From contig NC_087070.1 in NCBI RefSeq assembly GCF_963678635.1, positions 53,980,617 through 54,044,616 of the forward strand: a stretch of 64,000 nucleotides of DNA. The letters are read 5' to 3'. Source of the stretch: Symsagittifera roscoffensis (taxonomy: Eukaryota > Xenacoelomorpha > Acoela > Convolutidae). The notes beneath the pieces are model-generated. The model was not told where the DNA came from. It saw only the letters and a program-made list of their open reading frames with translations, and made no database searches. Below, piece after piece: positions 55,680 through 64,000 of the stretch. The position numbers were made by a program, and so were the translations under genes. How positions within the stretch are numbered: the first letter of the stretch is position 1; every line of letters starts with the position of its first letter.

Positions 55680-56715
55680 CAATATTGGGATGCTTTCAGG
55701 GCTTCCCCAAGTGTTGCGATTTTGGCCTCCATATATGAGTAACCAAATCTTTTTAGCTTACGAGTTACGGCAATTTTCGAGATTTTTCAAAAATTTCTAG
55801 AAAACATAACTTTAAAAACTTTTACCGAATATGAAGTTCTTAACCCTGTACTCTCAGGGGTTGCGAATCTCGCCTCCAAATCTCATTTCTCAAATCCTGG
55901 TAGTTTTCGAGATATGACGTTTTTTATGATTTTTTCAGAAATTTTCAAAAAACTTAGATTTACAAAAATTCAAGTTTCGAAGATCTCAATCCTGTAGTTG
56001 GAAACTGTGAGGTTACTCTGAGGGGTCGCGAATCTTGCATTTGAATATGACTGCTCAAATCCTTGTAGTTTTGGAGATATGACGTTTTCTTAGGATTTTT
56101 TCAAAAAAAGTTCAGAAAACTTACATTTATTTTTTTTTTAAATTGAAACTCCCATTTTTGTAATGGGGCTGTTAGAGTACTCTCAGGGTCTCAAGGGTTG
56201 CGTATCTTGCCTCCAATTATAACTTGCTCCAATGCTTGTAAATTTCGAGATCTGAAGTGTTTTATGATTTCTTTTTAGTTTTTCAGAAAAATTGGGTTTT
56301 AAAAAATTCATGTGATTTGAAATTCTCAACCTTGTAGTTGGGTACTGTGAGGGTACTCCCAGGAGTTTCGTGTTGCACTTATGCGTCCCAATTCGAATGC
56401 TCTAATGCCGTTTGTTTCCGAGATGTTACGTTTGTAGTGTTTTTCTTAATTGTTCAAAGAACTTAGATTTAGAAATTTTCTAATGTTCCCATCCCTGGTG
56501 ATGCTTTATCAGGGCACTCCCAGGGGTTGCGAGTTTTTCATTTAAATATGACTGCTTAAATCCTTGTAGTTTCTTAGATATGACGTTTTTTGTGATTTTT
56601 TAAAAAGTTTTTTAGAAAACTCAAACGAAATTTTTTATTCAAAATTTGAAGTTCCCAACCCTGTAGCTGGGGGCTATCAGAGTACTCTCAGGGGTTGCGA
56701 GTTTGTAAATTTACC
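55680..56715. repeat. S1 satellite block, about seven diverged ~165-bp monomers
   Basis: Monomers are marked by 'ggggttgcgaatct'-like cores near 55703, 55857, 56018, 56197, 56360, 56522 and 56690, each followed by a 'gatatgacgttttttatg'-like core. It is the same family as the B blocks at 361-1211, 2897-3748 and 4109-4960, but more diverged, so this is an older or degenerating array. Confidence 0.8.
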
Positions 56716-57876
56716 AACTCTGATTTTCTAATAAATTTTATTTGGTTAAACGGGTTCGGCTAACGTTATATTAGCTAAATAATTTATGATGCGTAGTTTC
56801 AAAAGCGAGTTTTTTTGCCTGTTTCAGGAAGGATTGGTCGTAAATTTTTTTATTTTAAAAATTTTATAGCTTGAGTTTTTTCATGACTACAGTTCGTTTT
56901 CGGCTTACCGAGGGTCAACCCAGATTTTTTCGCCTTAGTTGCCGCTCGGTCATTAATTCTCAATGCTTGCTATGGATATTTTTGAATCTCATCCGAGACA
57001 TTTTTGAATCTCATACGAATTTTTCCTATATATATATTTTTTTCGACATTTTTCTATTAGTTTTTGAGCATAAATGACTCCCTTCTTTTTTCTAGTCAAT
57101 ATCTTGTAATGCAATGTTTCAATTGTATTGTGACTGTTGCGAAGCTGCGGGTCGCTTTTATGTTAAGTTAATTACACATGTCAGAATATTCTTTGCTACT
57201 CAAACAGCAAGCCTGAACCGTCTGTTATTTTGCTGAACTTGCGAGTGCGCCTTTTGAGCATGTGGCTTCTCGCTAATCTTGAAGCTCCTCTGGGTCTTGT
57301 CATAAATAGTAGAAAATGAAAAAGAAAGACAGTCAGTGGTAGTTTGACTGTTTTCCGAAAAATTGATACATAACAAATTAAAACTGTCGTTCCATAGGGT
57401 TCAGTTTTTGAAATGAAACGCGTTTAAAACATCTTCGTTATTTTAACCAACTTTCAGTTTTGGCTTGTCAACTAACTCGATACCTTGTGTTTGTTCTATT
57501 CACTCAAGTTTTTCATCGAATTATTGCATCTCACTATCACCGAAAGGAAACTAAAAACTAATTGTTTATTCAGATTTCAATTAAAATTAAAATCCAGATT
57601 TTCGTTCGCTTGAATTAATTTCAGCCAATCAGACTTGAGCTTTAAAATTCAGGTTTTGATTTAAAAAACGAGCAGTTCTATGACAGAAAAGATCATTTTA
57701 TGCAACATGTGTTAATAGCCGCTCAAATGACGTGTAGATTGATAATGATAGATAGAGGTGAAGATAGTTGCCAGAGCTGAGCAACTTGAAATCAATTTCT
57801 TAAAAGTTTTTTTCTCTGGTTTTTTTAAAAAAAAAAACTTTTTCTAGTTTTTAAAGACACAACCCTATAATAACGG

Positions 57877-58105
57877 TTAGTAAGGCAAAACCTCTAGCCC
57901 TGTATAACGGGGGTGGGCGGATTTGCAAATATGCTTTCGAAGATTTGTGGGAGACCAATTTAAATAACGATTTATTAGCGCGTTCGGAAAAAATTTTGGT
58001 GGGTTGACCGAAAATGGATGTCGTGAAAAAGCACCAAGGAAGGGGACCATTTGGGTGGCAACGGGGTCGAATCCCTGTACGTTCAAATAAAGTTCAAAAG
58101 TACGC
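57877..58105 (+). repeat. Dispersed repeat R3, copy 1
   Basis: Shares 'gggttgaccgaaaatggatgtc', 'caccatttgggtggc'-like and 'ggggtcgaatccctg' blocks with the copy in the MFSD11-like intron. No coding capacity. Confidence 0.55.
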
Positions 58106-58376
58106 TGACTTAAAATCAAAAGCAACTAAGAAAGGCAACAATCTATTCCATATTGTGCGTAGTTGAGTGAAATTTAATTACGATGTTGAATTTAAATAGA
58201 GTTACACCGGTCTTAATTATCATTCGAAAATGGATATCTTACATCAATAGGTTATAATGTTTCAGACATCACCTGCTATGAGTATTAATGCCAAGGACAA
58301 ATTACTGCTCACTCAGCAAATTCACTTATCTGTATCCTCGCAATTCTTTTGCGTTTGATTTCACTAAGAGAAATTT

Positions 58377-61300
58377 ATGAAAATGGAAGCCATGCTTATT
58401 TCACTGGGTGATCAATTTAATCACATTACCCGAAATACCGTTATTATAGGGTTTGCTTTTTTGTGCCTGTATTCGGCTTTTAACGCCGTTGCAAATACTT
58501 CAGAACTAGTGTTAAACAGTTACCAAGCTACACATGCAGATTCAAGTTTCGGCTATGGATTCGGCTACACGACTCTTATGCTGTTCAATATCTTCTTCGC
58601 CCTGGGTCCTTTCGTGGCACCATTTCTGGTGCGAGTGTTGCTGGATAAGATATCTCTGCTGGTCGCGTCTGTCAGTTTTGTGCTCTATACGGCGTCGTTC
58701 ATTCAGCCGAACGTATATGTACTCTATGTCGCCACTTCTTTATCTGGTAAGTTTTCTGATTAGTAATATGGAAATGAAGACAAGGTAAACTAAACAACCA
58801 TCTACATTCTGAGCTGGCTCACAACTTCTAATCGACATCTAAACAAAATCGCAGCAGGTCTACAGCCAGCGGAGATAAATACGCAATGTTCTCTAGTAAA
58901 TGCATTCCCAAAATGATTAAAAGGGTGGTCATTATTTTAAAAACTCCCGTGCGTGTCACGAAGTTTGGTAAACAAAAAGTAACCTGACACAGCTCGATTG
59001 TGGAAAACGGCCGAATATAAAAGATTTTTTTTCCAGGCAATTTCCCGGCAATTTTTTTCCAGTCCGTCAATTGACCGTTAAGGCTGCGTGATGCTCAGAT
59101 GGTTTGTAATATTTGGTCTTTTAAGACTCGAAGATGCAAAATGGAGGAAATGAAACTCTTGAAATAAAAATTTCTTCTTAGCTGCTTACCTTAACGATGG
59201 ATCGCGCACGCTGTGCTATTTTACTAATAAAATAGCAAGTGGTTATGATCGTGTATTATATTATGTTCCTGATAATCTGTTTAAATTTTCATTGTTTTTG
59301 GAGCTGTCATGTTCAAAATCTTTGAAGTTCAATTTCAAAAACGACATTTTCAACTCGATTCTGTTCGAATTCTGAAAAGTTGTTCTATTCTTGCTCAAGT
59401 TAAGAAAAAATTTTGTTCGATCAGTTTTTCCTTTCAACGAAAGAGTTAATGCAGTGTTTTGTGATTCCTAGCGTTGGAAAGTGGATTTTTAAAATGTGGA
59501 TTTATATTTTCTATTTGGCTTCAAGATCACATGCGCAAGAAACTTGATATTTTGAAAACTTGCTTCCTGAGTTTTATTTTTTCCTCCATTAGTACGATCA
59601 TTACGACCCAGCTTTAAAATGTCATTTAAGAGTCGATGAACGATGAATGTAATTTAGATTTCCCAGCGAAATAAAAACTTTTCCTAATAATCCAGTCTTC
59701 TCAAATGGGGCTAATTTTATCAAGAAAGTGCCAATAGTAAATTGCTCTTGAATTTCGAAAATCGTTTTTTTTCTCTGTTTCTTTGCGTTCATTGTCTCTT
59801 TTCCAACTGTCTGGTGTCTATTTTATAATGCTTCGGTCTTTTTTGAAATGGTTAAGCGCGTGTAAAATTACTTTTTTCCTGTTGTGTCATAATTTTCAAT
59901 GTGAAAAAAGGAAAGAGAACTAAAGCTTCCATTTTTAACAAATTAACATCTTGTAAACAGCTAACTAAATTTCGGGAATGTTTTGGTTTTAAATTGAAGA
60001 AATGTTTTTCTTCAAGAACGTCACTGAAACCATGGCATAGGATGTGTTTTTTTTTCAGCGAATATTGACTACCTTTAAGAAAGCTCGAAGAGGGTCAATT
60101 GTGGTCTCACAATGAAGCACTATGTTGAAGATATTAGAATTAAATCCAAATAACTGTATTGCCTTTGCAGAGAACAACTTGGTTGCCCACACTTTTTTTC
60201 GTTCCAGCGACAGTTTGTTCGCACGTGTTAGTGTACTTTTTTCATTTTTAATTTACTTATAAATAAGTGTTATTTTTGGGTCGAAAACATAAAAAAACAA
60301 TCGGTGCTGACTATTTTCATTTTAAAACCCTTCCTGTTGTGACTTGAATTTAAAAACGATTTGTTTGTCGAAAACAACTTGTCTGAATCTTTTTGGACAT
60401 TAGACAAATGATGAGTCTGGCCTCTGATTTTTTTTACCTTCTTAACGTTAGTTTAGCTATTACAATCACTGCATTTTCAACCTAATTCAATCGATAATTC
60501 TAGGAAAAGTCCAGGAAATTTCGACACTTTTTCGGATTTCCCATTTTTTAAGTTTCTATTTTTAAATCAGTTTAGTCAAATTTTTCTGTGCTATTTGCCC
60601 AACAGCCACTTATCCTTGTTTTAACTTAGTTTGTGTACCCTTGTGATAACAGGTGTATAATTAAACTTACATTAACAAGCTTAATCAAATCAGAATATAG
60701 ACCTATTATCAGGTTTGCAATTTCTTAAATAATAAATTTCTTAATTAAAATCATTTGAATCGTTTGATAGCTTTGCTGATGATAATTTAAAACTTTTTAG
60801 CTTCTCCGGCCCTTTGTCTAGAGTTAACGACTACGCCTGGGACGGCACAGCACCTGGGCTTTAATCTGTCCAGGACTATTTTTTAACTGTAATTACTGCT
60901 GTTGTTCTGTCGGCTTAGTTGCCATACCGCGGTTTTCGTACTGTAAACAATTTTTCGTTGTAATTGAAAGTGTTTTTGACTTAATCCTTAATTTGTATCT
61001 TTCAAATCTGAATTTCTTGTAATTGTGTTGTGTTTTTGCTTAAAACATTTATTTGGCCTGAACTGTTTTGGCTTATGTTTTCTCGAATTTTGCGTCGTTC
61101 GAACGAAAAAATAAGCTTCTATCTTTTTGTCTGTTTCCAGAAGGATGAGCGTAAGTTACAAATATAAATTTTTCAAGGCACAAAATTTCGTCTTCGGATC
61201 AACTAGAGCTTACACAAATTTTTTCGGCTTAATTGCCTCTTGATAAATGTTTCTGAACATGTTTATGGACATATTTTCCTCGAGTTTATGAGCATTCCAA

Positions 61301-62726
61301 TTTTTTGTAGCTGTTGTTTCTCGAAGCTTTTCAGTAGGTTTTCGACTTTTTGGCTTCTCGTTCAATTTCTGTCTCCTAGTTTGCAATGATACGTTTATGT
61401 GATATTGCAAGTGTGGTTTTTCTGTAAAAGGTGAGTCTGTCTGTGAACTTCTACCATGTTCAATTTATCGGAAATTTAAATTTAACTATCTCGGTGGTAC
61501 GTTGCATATGTAGATGCTGCTAAAGCTGTTTTTTTTCGGCTCAAGGTGCATCTACCTAAGTTTTGTAAGCTTATCGCTACGTAATTTTTTAATTCTTATT
61601 TTGCGGCTGTGTTTGGCTTTTTATCGATATGTTTTCAGCGGAGACCCGCACGAAAATTTTAGATCCTTTTCGTCAGGCTTTTTTGATTAAAGTTATTAGA
61701 CTTAGTCTCCTCTCTGCGGGCTCGGTCGCCGTGCGATGTTTGTAATTTATCGCAAATTTTCGTTGACTCATCTCGTGTTTTTTTTTCGGAAAAACTCAAT
61801 TTAAATTTTGGGAGTTTAACTTTGGTTTCCTTTTAAGTTCTTTTCAAATTCATGTAGCAAATTTAAGACGTGCCGCTCTCCATCAAAAACATGAAATTTC
61901 CAAAGTGATTTTGCTTTTAAAACTTGAAGTGGAAGTGAAATACTTCTAGTATACTAAAGGGTACTAAAATTGTATGGTATGGCATACTAAAATTGTATGG
62001 ATTTTCGAAAAATTTTATTTTGTCGAAGTTATTTAGGTTGACCAAACTGATTTTACGAGCGCTTCCAGAACAATATAAAGACCCAATTGTGACAAAAAAA
62101 TTTGTGCTGGAGCCAAATTTTTGAACAAACAGGTCAAAAATTCCGTTTTTGTGCATTATTTGATCAAAAAGTTGTGTATTTTTGGCGCGCGCTCTTCAAA
62201 AAGGCGCTTTTGATAAATTTTAGGGTTGGCCGGCCAAAAATGGATGTCATAAAATAATACCAAATGTGGCACCTATTGGTTGGCGAGGGATCAAATCCCT
62301 GAAGAAGGGCGTCCGCGCCTTCCTTAAATCCGCCCCTGGTCGTGATATTAATAAATTTTGAGGTGATTTATGTATTGATATGAAACCTCAAAGTTGGAAA
62401 AAAATGAGAGAAATCAGTACTTTTCCGTAGTTGAGTTTCCTCCTTTCGATAATTGTTTTTTTGGCCGTCTTGAAATATGAAAGAAATCTTGAAGAAGTCT
62501 TTGCGTATTGTCTTAACACGTTTTTTTTAAACCCAGGTGTGTGCACTAGTCTTCTGTGGGTAGCAGGCTTCAACCTAATCACGTGTTCCTGTGCTTCTGG
62601 CTCTGGGACTGAGCTGGAGGCTAACTCGACTCTGTTCTGGCTCATAGCTCAGTTCAGTTACTTATTTGGAAACGGAGTTCTCTTCTTCACATTCTATGAA
62701 GTGGACCGCATCTCGGATAGCACAAG
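58377..62726 (+). CDS. MFSD11/UNC93-like multi-pass membrane protein, first two exons (partial)
   Basis: Major-facilitator-like protein of the UNC93/MFSD11 group. Its transport substrate is not established. Exon 1 (58377-58746) starts at an ATG and encodes transmembrane helices with the family look (NTVIIGFAFLCLYSAFNAVAN, then FNIFFALGPFVAPFLVR and ASFIQPNVYVLYVATSLSG). Exon 2 (62537-62726, phase 1 in, phase 2 out) continues TSLLWVAGFNLITCS, ELEANSTLFWLIAQFSYLFGNGVLFF and ISDSTR, which aligns with MFSD11 around helices 4-5. Intron 1 is 3.8 kb. An acceptor at 63391 would add RQMFMVI in frame, which fits the family, but the reading then meets a stop at 63476-63478. The true end of exon 3 is unclear, and intron 2 holds an assembly gap. 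The rest of the gene lies beyond the window or is broken. Confidence 0.75.
59628..59830 (+). mobile_element. MITE-like repeat M1, copy 6 (MFSD11-like intron 1)
   Basis: Begins AAGAGTCGATGAACG and carries the inverse end GCGTTCATTGTCTCTT at 59785-59800, followed by the 'ttccaactgt' tail. It is internally deleted, with about 173 bp between termini. It retains the 'ccagcgaaataaaaactttt' and 'ctaattttatcaa' blocks. Confidence 0.65.
60590..61760. repeat. Degenerate tandem repeat in MFSD11-like intron 1 (tentative)
   Basis: Variants of 'cggctcaac..gtctaccc.agttttgt.ggctta.ttgc' recur near 60600, 60905, 61195 and 61540. Similar ones lie outside at 14418, 56910 and once in each 2.67-kb unit (20333, 23011, 25680). 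The match is weak and the period irregular. Confidence 0.35.
62090..62340 (+). repeat. Dispersed repeat R3, copy 2 (MFSD11-like intron 1)
   Basis: Shares 'gggttggccggccaaaaatgg', 'ggcacctattggttggcgag' and 'ggatcaaatccctg' blocks with copy 1, in the same orientation. It lies about 200 bp before exon 2. Confidence 0.55.
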
Positions 62727-63025
62727 GTAACGTTGATGCACTGAAGTTCTATGGTGATATAGGTACATTTCCAAGTTATTATGTAGGTACTCCCGAAAAA
62801 CAAATGCGAATGGCGCGAAAAAACGATAGAATTTTTAAAACAGAAAAAAAAACTATGAAAAGCTCAAATCATTAGAACTATTTGCTCTGGACTAAATTGA
62901 GCACTCTTTTTCTTCTTAACTTAATATAAGAATGATAAGTCGAAAACAGAATTCGGAGTAGGGTCCAATCCAATTGAAGAAGAAGAAGAAGAATTTATTT
63001 CTCCATATAGTTGATAATACAAGCA

Positions 63026-63225
63026 NNNNNNNNNNNNNNNNNNNNNNNNNNNNNNNNNNNNNNNNNNNNNNNNNNNNNNNNNNNNNNNNNNNNNNNNNNN
63101 NNNNNNNNNNNNNNNNNNNNNNNNNNNNNNNNNNNNNNNNNNNNNNNNNNNNNNNNNNNNNNNNNNNNNNNNNNNNNNNNNNNNNNNNNNNNNNNNNNNN
63201 NNNNNNNNNNNNNNNNNNNNNNNNN
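63026..63225. other. Assembly gap (200 N)
   Basis: Exactly 200 unknown bases, flanked on the left by a GAA-type microsatellite (about 62977-62995). The gap falls in intron 2 of the MFSD11-like gene. Reading frames crossing it are meaningless. Confidence 0.99.
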
Positions 63226-63478
63226 AGCTAGAAGAAAAAAAATTGACAAAAAGTTCTTGAATGTAAAATCTCAAGGAGTTTGGTAAACTTTTGAAAACCA
63301 TAGAAAAATAATTTGAGTATAAATCAAGACAATTAAAACCAATCACTACGAAGTAGACCAATCAAAGGCCATTTCTATATTTTTTTCTTAGACAGATGTT
63401 TATGGTGATCGACAGACTTCCGGTGAAAATGAACGACTACTATGTAAATATAGAGAAAGAACTAGCGAAACATTTCTA

Positions 63479-63829
63479 ACTGCTAATGGTTTTGGAAGCC
63501 GTAAAAACAGTGACCGAGTCAATGGTCTTTGAAAACAAACCAGTGACAAGTGGCTATTCGATGTTGGTGAGACCATTTCAAACAATCTATCAGCTAAAAG
63601 TTACGTCGCACGCATATTTGTTCGTTGTTCACACAATTTTTTGCAAAATTTTATTGACATGGTTTTCGATATCCTGGACATGAAATCCTGAAGTCATACC
63701 TTGAAATTAGATACAAGTATATTGATATTGAAAAACGTTTCCACTATGGTTATTGTTTGGATTTAGAACGGCATTTTTTGTATTATTTTGTTTTTGATTA
63801 GCTGAGTGAAGCGCCCATAATTGGTTTTT
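63479..63829. other. Unassigned DNA near the window end
   Basis: A short frame at 63486-63570 could be a small exon followed by a GTGAG donor, but I cannot align it to the MFSD11 family. No other feature is supported before the R2 repeat. Confidence 0.3.
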
Positions 63830-63965
63830 GTTCCGACCATTTGAAAAATGGGGAGAATTTTTGATTCGAGAGCGTTTTAGTTCTTTTGTCTTTTTTCGTT
63901 TTCCACGCAAGATCAGTGTGACAAATAATTATCGGAGAGAGTTGAGTGATAGATCTCTTGGAACT
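63830..63965 (+). repeat. Dispersed repeat R2, copy 3
   Basis: Matches copy 1 through 'gttccgaccatttgaaaaat', 'cgttttccacgcaagatcag' and 'gagttgagtgatagatctc'. The end of the copy is close to the window edge. Confidence 0.6.
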
Positions 63966-64000
63966 GGCGTATTCATTTACACTAGCAAAGCTTGTGTTAT

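Larger units (their letters stand above)
54691..58376. other. Intergenic region between PRP16 and the MFSD11-like gene
   Basis: Contains the S1 satellite block (55680-56715), an R3 repeat (57877-58105) and otherwise AT-rich unique DNA. No protein gene is supported. Open frames of up to 90 codons look random. Confidence 0.5.

Noticed and set aside
62921-63361. Frames spanning the N gap
   Set aside because: Artefacts of translating unknown bases.

Overview
The window is nuclear DNA of an invertebrate animal. It is AT-rich, has intron-split genes with GT-AG junctions and dense non-coding repeats, and carries a metazoan-specific adaptor gene. I cannot name the species. Three host genes lie on the + strand. 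They are an X11/Mint/LIN-10 (APBA) adaptor with one PTB and two PDZ domains (7 exons, 10442-17436), the spliceosomal DEAH ATPase PRP16/DHX38 (4 exons, 29068-54518), and the 5' part of an MFSD11/UNC93-like membrane protein (58377 to at least 62726). All junctions of the first two genes keep frame. They give predicted proteins of 633 and 1228 aa.

Layout. 1-5845: 1.56 copies of a 3.75-kb higher-order tandem repeat built largely from two ~165-bp satellite families. 5846-10441: intergenic. 10442-17436: APBA. 18391-26576: three full units and part of a fourth of a 2.67-kb tandem repeat, each full unit holding a tRNA-like sequence. 27655-28045: dead LINE fragment. 29068-54518: PRP16, whose third intron is 19.8 kb long because of a transposon. 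55680-56715: a second block of the first satellite. 58377 onward: MFSD11-like gene, interrupted by a 200-N assembly gap at 63026-63225.

The main discovery candidate is an 18,911-bp Ty3/gypsy-type LTR retrotransposon (33302-52212, on the - strand) in PRP16 intron 3. It has 410-bp LTRs that differ at only about two sites, TG...CA ends, a CTTC target-site duplication and a candidate PBS. Its coding order is: small basic ORF, very large Gag, Pro, RT/RNase H, integrase, membrane-anchored Pro/Ser-rich ORF, envelope-like glycoprotein, and an unrecognised 602-aa ORF whose ATG overlaps the envelope stop codon. This copy has several single-base breaks in pro, integrase, the membrane ORF and env, so it looks young but not intact.

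The element landed inside a copy of a MITE-like repeat with terminal inverted repeats. Five other copies of that repeat lie in introns of the APBA and MFSD11-like genes and upstream of PRP16. Two further dispersed repeat families recur in introns and intergenic DNA. The three host genes have unrelated jobs (synaptic/polarity adaptor, splicing ATPase, membrane transporter-like protein), and nothing suggests they act together.
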